A stretch of DNA of 35,555 nt from Pseudomonadota bacterium (lineage in GTDB: Bacteria > Pseudomonadota > Alphaproteobacteria > SMXQ01). The translations under genes and the position numbers were made by a program. Shown here in pieces: positions 1 to 7,376 of this stretch. The stretch covers positions 1 to 35,555 of the forward strand of contig JACZQV010000008.1 in the NCBI GenBank assembly GCA_022545545.1, in the 5' to 3' direction. A model generated the notes under the pieces. The model had not been told where the DNA came from and searched no databases. It was given only the letters and a program-made list of their open reading frames with translations. Positions within the stretch are counted from its first letter, which is position 1. Every line of letters begins with the position of its first letter.

Positions 1-536
1 TCCATCATCGGCGTCGACTCGTCCACCCGCCTGCCGACGCTCGAGACGATCTTGTCGATGATCCGCATCAGGTGCCGGTCGTCCTTGAACCGGACCTCGG
101 TCAGCTCGAGCCGGCCGTTGCGTTCGACATAAACCGTCCCATGGGTGTTGACCAGGATGTCCGAGGTCGTGGTGTCCTTGACCAGCGGCTCGATCGGCCC
201 AAGCCCGGTCAACTCGTCCAGGACCTCCGATACGATCCGGTTCTGCTGCTCGAGGTTCAGCGGCGTTTGCACGTCGGCCTTCAGAAGATCGACGATCGTC
301 GACCCGACCTCGCGGCGGATGTCCTCGGCCCCCATCTTCTCGAGCGCCGAGAGATTGATCACGTCGAGCAACTGCTGGTGCAGCCGCACCTTCAAATTGG
401 TGTAACGCGACGAGAAGTCGCTGGCGACGGGTTGGAGCGAGGTTCGGTTGGGAGCCTGAAGGGACTGCTCCTCACCCGTATCGCTGCGGGCGGTGGCCGC
501 ACTACCGCGCCCTTTGGAGAAACTACGCAGAACCAT
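1..536 (-). CDS. cpaF: CpaF-family type II/IV secretion ATPase, N-terminal part (cut by window edge)
   Basis: ATPase thought to power assembly of Flp/Tad-type pili from the cytoplasmic face of the inner membrane. The 178 visible residues begin MVLRSFSKGRG, run through a polar linker, and then match the CpaF amino-terminal domain: RLHQQLLDVINLSALEK, then LTGLGPIEPLVKDTTTSDIL, then FKDDRHLMRIIDKIVSSVGRR and DESTPMM, where the frame leaves the window. The Walker motifs lie outside the window. The ATG at 536-534 is preceded by GGGAG at a normal distance, which fixes the start. Known family feature: the domain seen here caps the hexameric motor. No other tad/cpa gene is visible, because the rest of such a locus would lie to the left. 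Confidence 0.93.
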   Translation of the reverse strand, partial: MVLRSFSKGRGSAATARSDTGEEQSLQAPNRTSLQPVASDFSSRYTNLKVRLHQQLLDVINLSALEKMGAEDIRREVGSTIVDLLKADVQTPLNLEQQNRIVSEVLDELTGLGPIEPLVKDTTTSDILVNTHGTVYVERNGRLELTEVRFKDDRHLMRIIDKIVSSVGRRVDESTPMM

Positions 537-879
537 GGTGTACTCCCTGCAAAAGGTTACGAGCCGGTTTTTTATGGTTAGGGGTCTGGCGCCTAGCGCG
601 CCCGGGCCCTTCCTTATGCGCGTCGGCTCGAAGAGTACACCTGAACCCCCTTCGCGCCGGCGCCGGCTCTTTGCTGTTATCTCCTACCCGCGGCCCTCCC
701 CCTCAAGGGCCGCGAAAATCCCTTATAGCCGATCTCCGTGCGGCAATCAAATCGGCTCGTCAGCCCTCATCCACCAATTTTCGGCGCAACCGGGAAGGTG
801 AGGGCGGTTTTTTATGCCAATTCAGACCTTTTTCAGGTCTCAGACGGTCCCGAGGCCTTTCGGGCGGCTAACATCCCGG
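537..879. other. Intergenic stretch, no gene recognised
   Basis: 343 bases between the start of cpaF and the stop of the sugar dehydrogenase, both on the minus strand. It should hold the cpaF promoter and the end of the dehydrogenase transcript. Two small inverted repeats lie near the dehydrogenase stop: CCCGA/TCGGG at 849-864 and AGACC/GGTCT around 826-840. Neither is followed by a clear T run on the minus strand, so a terminator is possible but not shown. The open frames here do not resemble proteins. Confidence 0.5.
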
Positions 880-2040
880 CTATTTTACCGCCTCGATCCT
901 GAGGATGCGGTCGTCGCCCTGGCGTCGGTCGCCCCGCCCGTCCCGGTTGTTGGTCAAAACGTAAAGCGCGCCATCGGGCCCGACGACGGCGTCGCGCAGG
1001 CGTCCGAACCGGCCGCTTCCCCGCCCGCGGGCGAACCATCGCTCGATGAGCGTCGCCCGCCAACCCTTCGGCGTCCTTTGGAGGCCGACGCGGATGAGCG
1101 CCTCGCTCCTGAGCGTGGCGACGAACAGATGGCGGCGCCAAAACGCCATGCCGCTCGGCGGCGTGGTCACGCGAGGCCACGCCACCACGGGATCGGTGTA
1201 AGGCGCCGCGCCCGGCGCGCCGACGGCGGCCGGCCAGCCGTAGTTGGCGCCCGGCCGGATGGCGTTGATCTCGTCGAACGCGCCGAAGCCGAACTCGCCG
1301 GAAGGGCCGTGCTCGGAGATGAACATGGCGCCTGTCGCCGGGTGCCAGGCAAGCCCCTGGATGTTGCGATGGCCCGAGGTGAACACCGGCGATCCCGGCG
1401 TCGGATTGTCCGCCGGCACCTTGCCCTCGGGCGTAACGCGAAGGAGCTTGCCGCCGAGCGACGCCGGATTCTGGGCGAGCCGCGCTTCGAATGTCTCGCC
1501 GGTGCCGATGTAAAGCATGCCGTCGGGCCCGAAGCCGATGCGTCCGCCATTGTGGTAGCCGGCGCCCGGGATCCCCGGCACGATGATGCGGTCGAATCGC
1601 GCCGTTTTGCCCGTGATCTTGAGCCGGATGACGCGGTTCGTGGTGCGGCCGCCGGCCTCGAAGGTGTGCATGGCATAGAGATAGGGCTGGGCGGGAAACC
1701 GCGGGTGCAGTGCCAAGCCCATGAGTCCGCCTTCGCCGCCCCGGGCGACATCGATCCGCGCCAACGGCCTGGTCCGCAGCTTTCCGTTCTCGATCAACCG
1801 GATTCGTCCCGGACGCTCGCTGACGAGGGCGTCGCCGTCGGGCAGAAAGACGAGGGACCAGGGCGCTTTCAGATTTTCGACCCAACTCGTGACGCGAATG
1901 CCCGCCGGTGCGTAAACATAGCGATCCTCCACCGCCTGGGGCCGGGGCCCGATGTTGACGTCGGCGGAGGAGGCGCATGCCGGGGCCATGCCGGTGGCGC
2001 CGAGAATGGCGATCAGTGAAATGGCGAGACGGCGTTTCAT
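880..2040 (-). CDS. PQQ-dependent soluble sugar dehydrogenase (glucose/sorbosone dehydrogenase family)
   Basis: Predicted periplasmic six-bladed beta-propeller that oxidises aldose sugars with pyrroloquinoline quinone (GSDH family, like E. coli YliI). The 386-residue product starts with a signal peptide (MKRRLAISLIAIL, cleavage probably near ACASS). Family motifs appear in order: APWSLVFLPDGDALVSERPG, GGEGGLMGLALHP, YHNGGRIGFGPDGMLYIGTG with the catalytic-type histidine, LGGKLLRV, SGHRNIQGLAWHP, EHGP, DEINAIRPGANYGWP and GPDGALYVLTNNRDGRG. Length fits the family. The start codon context is duplicated in tandem, but an upstream ATG in the second copy runs into TGA at once, so 2040 is the usable start. 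No convincing Shine-Dalgarno sequence precedes it. It appears monocistronic, and no PQQ synthesis genes are visible. Confidence 0.93.
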   Translation of the reverse strand: MKRRLAISLIAILGATGMAPACASSADVNIGPRPQAVEDRYVYAPAGIRVTSWVENLKAPWSLVFLPDGDALVSERPGRIRLIENGKLRTRPLARIDVARGGEGGLMGLALHPRFPAQPYLYAMHTFEAGGRTTNRVIRLKITGKTARFDRIIVPGIPGAGYHNGGRIGFGPDGMLYIGTGETFEARLAQNPASLGGKLLRVTPEGKVPADNPTPGSPVFTSGHRNIQGLAWHPATGAMFISEHGPSGEFGFGAFDEINAIRPGANYGWPAAVGAPGAAPYTDPVVAWPRVTTPPSGMAFWRRHLFVATLRSEALIRVGLQRTPKGWRATLIERWFARGRGSGRFGRLRDAVVGPDGALYVLTNNRDGRGDRRQGDDRILRIEAVK

Positions 2041-2069
2041 CAGGGCGTTCGGCGTTTCATCAAGGCGTT
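2030..2069. repeat. 20-bp tandem duplication across a start codon
   Basis: CGGCGTTTCATCAGGGCGTT (2030-2049) is repeated directly at 2050-2069 with one mismatch. The unit carries the ATG and first codons of the sugar dehydrogenase, so an ATGAAACGCCG sequence occurs twice. The upstream copy meets a TGA after six codons. Confidence 0.9.
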
Positions 2070-2197
2070 CCCAGAAAGGGGCGGGCGGGATGGTGGGCCG
2101 GAAACACTATAGCGCCGCGCCCGAGGCGTACAACAGGCGGCGGACGCCCCGGGGCGCGTCACCGATCGCAGGGGCCGGCGGGGCGGGTCCCCACACC

Positions 2198-2465
2198 AGT
2201 ACTTACTTTCATAGGAGGGTGATACATCTGACGGCCTTGCAGGCTCTTCGGCTAGGAGCGTGGTCCGCCGTGATGCTGGCGCATCACAAGGGCCGCGCGA
2301 CGAGAGCGTAAGGGCCTGCAAGGCCGCCCGAAGGGTCGCTTTTCGCGGCCACCGGAGGGCGTATGCGCCGCTTGACGATGTCCAGACATCGCCGGCGCGA
2401 CGCCTCCACCCCGGAGGCCGCGAAAAGACGATCATATGTCGCACCCTTCTATGAAAGTAAGTACT
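2198..2465. mobile_element. MITE-like inverted-repeat element, copy 1 (268 bp)
   Basis: Both ends carry AGTACTTACTTTCATAG followed by RAGGGTG and a looser match to about 34 bp, in inverted orientation (2198-2231 and 2432-2465). Inside are further perfect inverted repeats: a 13-bp arm at 2232-2244 and 2314-2326, GTGATGC/GCATCAC at 2270-2287, a 12-bp arm at 2339-2350 and 2416-2427, and CGATGT/ACATCG at 2376-2391. The whole element could fold into nested hairpins. A second copy at 5384-5653 is similar over its full length. It has no transposase frame, and the one continuous frame inside looks like no protein. No clear target duplication is visible. It lies between the divergent sugar dehydrogenase and gnnA. 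A structured non-coding RNA is the alternative reading. Confidence 0.85.
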
Positions 2466-2508
2466 GGGCCCGGCGCGGGGACGGGGTTGCTTAGGAGAGG
2501 TTCCTTAG

Positions 2509-3483
2509 ATGAAAAGAATCCGCACGGCGGTCGTCGGTGTCGGCCATTTCGGCCGGTTCCACGCCGAGAAATATGCCGGCCTCGCGGCGGCGGAGTTGGT
2601 CGCGGTGGTCGATACAGACCGGGCCCGCGCCGAGCTCGTGGCCAAGGAATTGGGTGTCCGGCCGGTGTTCGAATATCGTGAGATTCTCGGCCGGGTCGAC
2701 GCCGTCAGCATCGTCGTCCCCACCGCCCTTCATTACGAGGTGGCCAAGGCGTTTCTCGAGCACGGCCAGCATGTGCTGGTCGAGAAGCCGATCACCGACG
2801 ATCTCGCCCAGGCGGACGAACTCATCGGGCTTGCCAGGGAGAACGGGTTGACGCTTCAGGTCGGGCACGTCGAGAGGTTTTCCGCGGTGCGCCTCGGTAT
2901 CGAGGGGATCGTCGAGGACCCCGTGTTCATCGAATGCAACCGGCTGGCGCCGTTTCCGGCGCGGGGCGCGGACATCGACGTCATATTGGATCTGATGATC
3001 CACGACATCGATATCATTCTCGATCTCGTCGGCGCCCCGGTGGTCGAGGTCCATGCGGTAGGTGTCCCCGTGCTGACCGACCAAGTGGATATCGCCAACG
3101 CCCGGGTTCGTTTCGCCAACGGCTGCATCGCCAACATAACCGCGAGCCGCGTCAGCATGAAGGACGAACGCAAGATGAGGATTTTCCAGCGCCACGCCTA
3201 TCTTTCCGTCGATTTTCTCAACAACTCGGTGGTGATCGCCGGCGTCCCCGACGCCGAGACCTTCGCCGGCCCCGGCTCGGTCAAGGTCGACGAGCGCCGT
3301 TTCGAGGAGGGCGACAAGCTTGCCCGCGAGATCGAGGCGTTCGTCGGTGCGGTGACCGATGGATCCCCCCCGCTGGTTAGCGGCGAGGACAGCCGCCGGG
3401 CGCTCGAGGCGGCGTTGATGATCAGGAGTTGCCTTGAATCTTCCCCGAGGCCCGCCGACGAAGCGGCCTCGCGCCTGGCCTGA
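2509..3483 (+). CDS. gnnA: Gfo/Idh/MocA-family NAD(P)-dependent sugar-nucleotide oxidoreductase, probable GnnA
   Basis: 324-residue oxidoreductase with an amino-terminal Rossmann fold (VVGVGHFGRFH, residues 8-18), the family EKP motif (92-94) and the HDID segment (165-168) usual near the active site. In GnnA the reaction is oxidation of the 3-hydroxyl of UDP-GlcNAc, giving the 3-keto sugar that GnnB aminates; the product lets lipid A carry an amide-linked acyl chain. Assignment to GnnA is inference from the next gene, a DegT-type aminotransferase 12 bases downstream. WlbA/WbpB-type UDP-GlcNAc-uronate dehydrogenases are the main alternative. No lpx gene is in the window to settle it. AGGAGAGG lies upstream of the ATG. 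Transcription may start near or inside the inverted-repeat element that ends 43 bases upstream. Confidence 0.72.
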   Translation: MKRIRTAVVGVGHFGRFHAEKYAGLAAAELVAVVDTDRARAELVAKELGVRPVFEYREILGRVDAVSIVVPTALHYEVAKAFLEHGQHVLVEKPITDDLAQADELIGLARENGLTLQVGHVERFSAVRLGIEGIVEDPVFIECNRLAPFPARGADIDVILDLMIHDIDIILDLVGAPVVEVHAVGVPVLTDQVDIANARVRFANGCIANITASRVSMKDERKMRIFQRHAYLSVDFLNNSVVIAGVPDAETFAGPGSVKVDERRFEEGDKLAREIEAFVGAVTDGSPPLVSGEDSRRALEAALMIRSCLESSPRPADEAASRLA

Positions 3484-3495
3484 CCGCTCCCGGAC

Positions 3496-4626
3496 GTGAA
3501 GCCGCCTACCATCCCCTTCGTCGATTTGAAGGCGCAGCAGCAGCGCCTGAAGGGCCGTATCGAGGCCCGCATCGCCGCCGTGTTGGATCACTGCGAGTTC
3601 ATCCTCGGGCCCGAGGTAACCGAGCTCGAGGCCGCGCTCGTCCGCTTCACCGGCGCCGCCCACGCGATCGGCGTTTCCAGCGGCACCGATGCGCTGTTGA
3701 TCGCCCTCATGGCCGAAGGCATCGGCGCCGGGGCCGCCGTCTTCATGCCCGCTTTCGGCTTCGCCGCCACCGCCGAGGTCGCCCTGGCGCTGGGCGCTCG
3801 GCCTGTGTTCGTCGATGTCGAACCGGAAAGCTTCAACATCGACGCGGAAGACCTTGACCGGCGCATCGGCGCGGTGCTGACGGCGGGACGCCTTACGCCG
3901 GCGGCGGTGATCCCGGTCGATCTTTTCGGCCTGCCGGCGGATTACGCCGCAATCGAAAACGTCGCCGGGCGTCACCGCCTGTTGGTGCTGGCCGACGCCG
4001 CCCAGAGCTTCGGAGGGGGTATCGGCGAGGTGCCGGTCGGCCGGCTGGCGCCGGTCACGGCGACGAGCTTCTATCCCTCCAAGCCGCTCGGGTGTTACGG
4101 CGACGGCGGCGCCATTATCACCGGCGACGATGAACGCGCGGCCCGGATGCGCGCGATCCGCGTCCATGGCCAGGGCGCCGATCGCTCGGACATCGTCCGC
4201 CTCGGCGTCAACGGCCGCCTCGACACCATCCAGGCGGCGATCCTGCTCGCCAAGCTCGAGGTGTTCGCGGAAGAGTTGGCCGCCCGCGAATCGCTCGCCG
4301 CTCTCTACGACCAGGGACTGAAGGATCTGGTGGCCACGCCGGCGCGCGTCCCGGGCCGGCGATGCGCGTGGGCCGTCTATTCGATCCTTACCGATAGACG
4401 CGATCACCTGCGCCAGGCCCTGGCGGGCGAGGGGATCCCGACCATGATCTATTATCCGCGCCCGCTGCACCTTCAGCCGGCGTTCGAACGATTCGGCGAT
4501 GGGATGGGCTCGCTTCCGGTCAGCGAGGGGTTGAGCGCCAAGATCCTGAGCCTTCCCATCCACCCCTACATGGACCGCGACGTCGCCGAGCGCATCATCG
4601 ACGCCGTCGCCCGCGCGCTCGGCTAG
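3496..4626 (+). CDS. gnnB: DegT/DnrJ/EryC1-family PLP aminotransferase, probable GnnB
   Basis: 376-residue sugar aminotransferase. Visible features: opening FVDLKAQQQRLK, SSGTDALLIAL for cofactor phosphate binding (61-71), the aspartate in LADAAQSFGG (about D167), and the cofactor lysine in YPSKPLGCYGDGG (about K196). LGVNGRLDTIQAAILLAKL and YYPRPLHLQPAF follow, all typical of this family. The start is a GTG at 3496, 12 bases after the gnnA-like stop, so the two form an operon. The expected role is transamination of UDP-3-keto-GlcNAc to the 3-amino sugar for lipid A. Substrate specificity cannot be read from the sequence; other 3-keto or 4-keto sugar nucleotides are possible. Confidence 0.75.
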   Translation: MKPPTIPFVDLKAQQQRLKGRIEARIAAVLDHCEFILGPEVTELEAALVRFTGAAHAIGVSSGTDALLIALMAEGIGAGAAVFMPAFGFAATAEVALALGARPVFVDVEPESFNIDAEDLDRRIGAVLTAGRLTPAAVIPVDLFGLPADYAAIENVAGRHRLLVLADAAQSFGGGIGEVPVGRLAPVTATSFYPSKPLGCYGDGGAIITGDDERAARMRAIRVHGQGADRSDIVRLGVNGRLDTIQAAILLAKLEVFAEELAARESLAALYDQGLKDLVATPARVPGRRCAWAVYSILTDRRDHLRQALAGEGIPTMIYYPRPLHLQPAFERFGDGMGSLPVSEGLSAKILSLPIHPYMDRDVAERIIDAVARALG

Positions 4627-4690
4627 GGCATGATCCGGCCGGAGAGTGCTCGTCAGCCTTATCCGATCGGCTTAACCCTTCCCGCCGGTG

Positions 4691-4820
4691 CGGCCGACCC
4701 TGGCTCCGCCGGAGGCTTCGCCGAGGCGAGTGCCGCTCTCGCCACGCTTCGCTGGCGTAGCGGGTCGCCTGCCCTCCGTACGACTTCGGGAGGCGGGGCG
4801 TGGCGACGGCCCGCTCCGCC
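4691..4820 (+). repeat. Dispersed GC-rich intergenic repeat, copy A
   Basis: This block shares long matches with the reverse complement of 6271-6370: the GACCCTGG-CCGCCGGAGGCT segment, GCCGAGGCGAG, and TGCCCTCCGTAC followed by TTCGGGAGGCGG. Copy A has about 30 extra bases around 4738-4768. The CCTCC/GGAGG pair forms a small hairpin in each copy. It lies between the gnnB stop and the stop of the convergent small gene. Frames through it translate as low-complexity R/A/P sequence. Confidence 0.75.
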
Positions 4821-4831
4821 GGCGGGCGCCG

Positions 4832-5278
4832 TCAGTCGAACTGCTTGGGCAGCAGGAAGTTCTGGCGAAAGGTGGTTCCGCCGGCGAACTTCATCAGCCA
4901 CCAGTGCGCTTTGTAGAGGTGCACGATGCCCCGTTTCCTCTCGGCCCCGGTACGCTTCCTGAGGCCCGCCTTGACGGAGACCTTGCCGGCGGCGCCTCCG
5001 GTCTTGCAGGACCAGTTGCGCGAGCTCAGGATGGCGCAATTCTTCAATCGCGTGAGGTTCGCCTGATCCGAATCGAGGCGCCAGGAAACCACCTCGGTCG
5101 ATCCGAGCTCGATCTTGTAGACGGTCCGCCCGAGGGGGATGAAGCCGGGGCAGGTCTTCGCCGATCGGCCCTTTTCGATGCACATCGCCGGGTAGACGGT
5201 AAGCTCGTCGGTAATCCTCTCCCACGGCACGAAAACGAACCCGGCGACGATGACCAAGATCCAGAGGAGCGCCGCCAT
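4832..5278 (-). CDS. Hypothetical membrane-anchored protein
   Basis: 148 residues, not recognised. An amino-terminal hydrophobic helix (MAALLWILVIVAGFVFV) should act as a signal anchor. The remainder is polar with five cysteines (CIEKG, CPGF, NCAIL and WSC), which suits an exported domain with disulfides. FIPLGRTVYKIELGSTEVVSWRL may form a small beta domain. The carboxyl end is rich in basic and aromatic residues (HLYKAHWWLMKFAGG). The gene stands alone between two repeats, convergent to gnnB. It has the codon pattern of a real GC-rich gene, but no function can be assigned. Confidence 0.7.
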   Translation of the reverse strand: MAALLWILVIVAGFVFVPWERITDELTVYPAMCIEKGRSAKTCPGFIPLGRTVYKIELGSTEVVSWRLDSDQANLTRLKNCAILSSRNWSCKTGGAAGKVSVKAGLRKRTGAERKRGIVHLYKAHWWLMKFAGGTTFRQNFLLPKQFD

Positions 5279-5383
5279 GGCTCAGCCTTTCCTATTGGCA
5301 AGGTGGGGGTGGCGCCGGTGTGCTGTCGTTGGCATCAATATCTCCTTTTCATCGGCGAGGGCCAGGGTTCATGGGCGGGGGTT

Positions 5384-5653
5384 AGTACCTACTTTCATAG
5401 GAGGATGGCACATCTGACGGCCTTGCGGGTTTTTCAGGCCCGGAGCGTGGTCCGCCGTGATGCTAGGCGCATCACAAGGGCCGCGCGAGGAGAGCGTAAG
5501 AGCCTGCAAGGCCGCCCGCAGGGTCGCTTTTCACGGCCGCCGGAGGGCGTATGCGCCGCTTGACGATGTCCGGAGAACGCCGGCGCGCCGCCTCCACCCC
5601 GGAGGCCGCGAAAAGACGATCATATGTACTATCCTCCTATGAAAGTAAGTACT
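5384..5653. mobile_element. MITE-like inverted-repeat element, copy 2 (270 bp)
   Basis: Same orientation and architecture as the element at 2198-2465. The left tip is AGTACCTACTTTCATAG and the right tip, read inward on the other strand, is AGTACTTACTTTCATAG. The interior matches copy 1 closely, including CTGACGGCCTTGC, GTGGTCCGCCGTGATGCT, GGGCGTATGCGCCGCTTGAC and the CGCGAAAAGACGATCATATG right end. The inner 13-bp arm is imperfect here and the CGATGT hairpin is lost. The last two bases of the right tip form part of the TAG stop codon of the gene at 5652-6005. No clear target duplication is visible. Confidence 0.85.
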
Positions 5654-6005
5654 AGGGGAGGCGCGCCCTAAATCTTCTTCTCTTTTTCATCGTCTTGAGC
5701 CAGTGAAGGCCGCGGCCCATGATTCCGCCCACCCTGACCAGGACCAACAGCACGACGATCCACACCACCGCCGAGATGAAGGCGGAGAAGGTGCCGCCGT
5801 ACCACTCCGGCTTGATCTCGAAATGCCGGGCGAGGCCGAGGGTCGCGTCATACCTCAACAGGAACGAGATGAAGGAGTCGCCGGGATAGAAATAGGCCTG
5901 CGCCGCCCAGTCGGGTAGCCGCGCCAGGACCGCCCGGGCGTCGTCAAGCGTAAGCGCGCCGTCGCCATCCATGTCCAGTGCGAGCCTGGTCGGCGGCTTG
6001 GCCAA
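5652..6005 (-). CDS. Small single-span membrane protein with an EF-hand-like motif
   Basis: 117 residues from a TTG at 6005-6003 that follows GGGAGGA at a usable distance. No ATG or GTG is available before an upstream in-frame TGA. LDMDGDGALTLDDARAVL (about residues 9-26) matches the calcium-binding EF-hand loop D-x-D-x-D-G. A hydrophobic span FISAVVWIVVLLVLVRVGGI (about 75-94) precedes a very basic end (KTMKKRRRFRARLP). The TAG stop is shared with the tip of the inverted-repeat element, so the native carboxyl end may have been altered by its insertion. Function unknown; calcium binding is inferred from the loop only. Confidence 0.68.
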   Translation of the reverse strand: MAKPPTRLALDMDGDGALTLDDARAVLARLPDWAAQAYFYPGDSFISFLLRYDATLGLARHFEIKPEWYGGTFSAFISAVVWIVVLLVLVRVGGIMGRGLHWLKTMKKRRRFRARLP

Positions 6006-6270
6006 ACCTGCTTCCTCCCTCGGGATCCGGCGCCGGCATCCCCACCAGCCCTCTCATACACTCACCGATCCCTTGGACATCATTGCGCCGCCGGAGCGAA
6101 TCCGGCGCGGCGCGAGAGAGGATCTGACTGATTTTGGTCCAAGGTCCACATGCAGATCAGTGCCTGGCGCCATGATAAAGCGCCGGGCGAAGGTTTTCAA
6201 ATGGATCGGAGGGCCCAGGCGGGGCGGTTCCGGAGATGGCCTGGAATCAACGGCCGAGGGTTGGGGAGGG
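6006..6270. other. Intergenic stretch, no gene recognised
   Basis: Together with the repeat at 6271-6370 this fills the 420 bases between two minus-strand genes. The repeat-free part is less GC-rich around 6120-6200. I see no convincing reading frame, RNA gene or strong hairpin in it; it probably carries the promoter of the EF-hand gene. Confidence 0.4.
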
Positions 6271-6370
6271 GCGGGCCTTCGCCACGCCCTGCCCTCCGTA
6301 CAAATTCGGGAGGCGGGCGGAGCGGCTCTCGCCTCGGCGTAGCCTCCGGCGGCGCCAGGGCCGGCCACGC
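6271..6370 (-). repeat. Dispersed GC-rich intergenic repeat, copy B
   Basis: Inverted relative to 4691-4820 and about 30 bases shorter. It includes the TGCCCTCCGTAC and TTCGGGAGGCGG pair (a short hairpin) and GCCTCGGC near 6331-6338. It lies just downstream of the stop of the dioxygenase gene. The two copies flank the hypothetical gene, the second inverted-repeat element and the EF-hand gene. Confidence 0.75.
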
Positions 6371-6425
6371 AGGCGGGCGTGACCCAAGGGCGCGCTCGGC
6401 CCTTGACCTGTTTCACTCCGGGCGT

Positions 6426-7220
6426 TTATTCCGCCGCCTGCGACGCGAGTTCGAGCAGGCAATCGTCGGCCAAGCACTGGATCGGGGTGAAATCGCGGTG
6501 CGCGATCCATTCGGGTCGCTTGAAACGCCGGATGTGGTTATCCACGTGGCACAGGCTGACGTAGACGATGGTGCGATCCCACGGCGAGATGTTGGCCGGC
6601 GAGGCATGCACGAGGTTGCTGTGGAACAGGATCAGCGCGCCGGCGGGGCCCTTGGGCGCGACGAGCCCACCGGCCTCGACCAACTCCCTCACGGTGGCCC
6701 TGTCCAGGGTCCACAGGGGATAGGACGTGGTGGCGAGGTCGTGGCCGGCCTTCAGGGTGCCGTGGGTATGGCTCTTGGGGATGAAAATCAAGGGGCCGTT
6801 AAACTCGTTCACGTCGCTCAGGAACACGGCGATGTTCATGGCCCGCGCCTCGGGCATCGCATCGTCGCGCGCCCAGGTGCCGTAATCCTGGTGCCACTGC
6901 CACACGTCGCCGTCGAAGGCCTGCTTGCCGTTGATCTTGAACTGATGGACGTAGACATCGCCGCCCAGCATCTGGCGCACCGGCCCGACCATGCGCGGGT
7001 GGGCCGCCAGGCGCCGAAACGCTTCGTTATAGGTGTGCGCGGCGAAGGCGGTGCGCACCGCCTTGCCGTCCCGCTCGCGCCACACCTCCTGGCGCTCCTG
7101 GGCGAAGATGCCCGGCACCTCGCGCGCCAGTACGGCCACCTCGGCGGCGCTGAATACCTCGGGCAGGAACAGATATCCTTGCTCGTCGAAGGTCGCGATC
7201 TGGTCGTCGCCGAGGCGCAT
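6426..7220 (-). CDS. Phytanoyl-CoA dioxygenase family protein, EctD-like Fe(II)/2-oxoglutarate hydroxylase
   Basis: 264-residue PhyH-fold dioxygenase. The iron ligands are recognisable: H110 and D112 in WQWHQDYGTW and H205 in FHSNLVHASPANIS, with the 2-oxoglutarate-binding arginine R216 in SPWDR. The surroundings (MPEARAMNIAVFLSDVNEFN then GPLIFIPKSH) resemble ectoine hydroxylase EctD more than phytanoyl-CoA hydroxylase. No ectABC genes are near, so ectoine as substrate is unproven. I chose the ATG at 7220 because AAGGGGAG precedes it; a longer frame to 7310 adds 30 unlikely residues. It appears monocistronic, with an 8-bp inverted repeat and a decayed mobile element end upstream. Confidence 0.85.
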   Translation of the reverse strand: MRLGDDQIATFDEQGYLFLPEVFSAAEVAVLAREVPGIFAQERQEVWRERDGKAVRTAFAAHTYNEAFRRLAAHPRMVGPVRQMLGGDVYVHQFKINGKQAFDGDVWQWHQDYGTWARDDAMPEARAMNIAVFLSDVNEFNGPLIFIPKSHTHGTLKAGHDLATTSYPLWTLDRATVRELVEAGGLVAPKGPAGALILFHSNLVHASPANISPWDRTIVYVSLCHVDNHIRRFKRPEWIAHRDFTPIQCLADDCLLELASQAAE

Positions 7221-7350
7221 GGCATGCACTCCCCTTGCCAGGCTGTCGCAGGCTCCGGAAAGTCCAGCAGGCGGCGCCAGATGGCGCCTTTGCTCGATAC
7301 TGCCCGCCAAGCCCCACCCTAGCGCATTATCCGGCCAGAGGGAATCGTTT

Positions 7351-7376
7351 GACCACGGTGAATTTGCGCCGTGGTC
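7351..7376. repeat. Perfect 8-bp inverted repeat
   Basis: GACCACGG (7351-7358) and CCGTGGTC (7369-7376) enclose a 10-base loop. It lies upstream of the dioxygenase gene and touches the first tip repeat of the element remnant. It could be an operator or a transcript hairpin; no T run follows on either strand. Confidence 0.6.

Noticed and set aside
849-864. Terminator after the sugar dehydrogenase
   Set aside because: The stem is only 5 bp and is not followed by a T run on the minus strand.
814-2019. 401-codon open frame on the plus strand
   Set aside because: Antisense to the sugar dehydrogenase, whose motifs are complete; the frame reads as Arg/Ala/Asp-rich noise.
2260-2454. Small frames inside the two MITE-like elements (also 5457-5642)
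   Set aside because: They resemble each other only because the DNA is repeated; the sequence is basic and low-complexity and is interrupted by hairpin arms.
2491-4563. 690-codon open frame on the minus strand
   Set aside because: It runs antisense through gnnA and gnnB and translates as low-complexity D/R/G/H-rich sequence with no family motif; GC-rich shadow of two clear genes.
6426-7220. PhnY-type 2-oxoglutarate dioxygenase partner for the PhnZ-like protein
   Set aside because: It is in the same broad PhyH family but resembles EctD in the WHQD and SPWDR regions, and it lies about 11 kb away outside the phosphonate island.
6150-7322. 390-codon plus-strand frame
   Set aside because: Antisense shadow of the EctD-like dioxygenase plus the copy B repeat.
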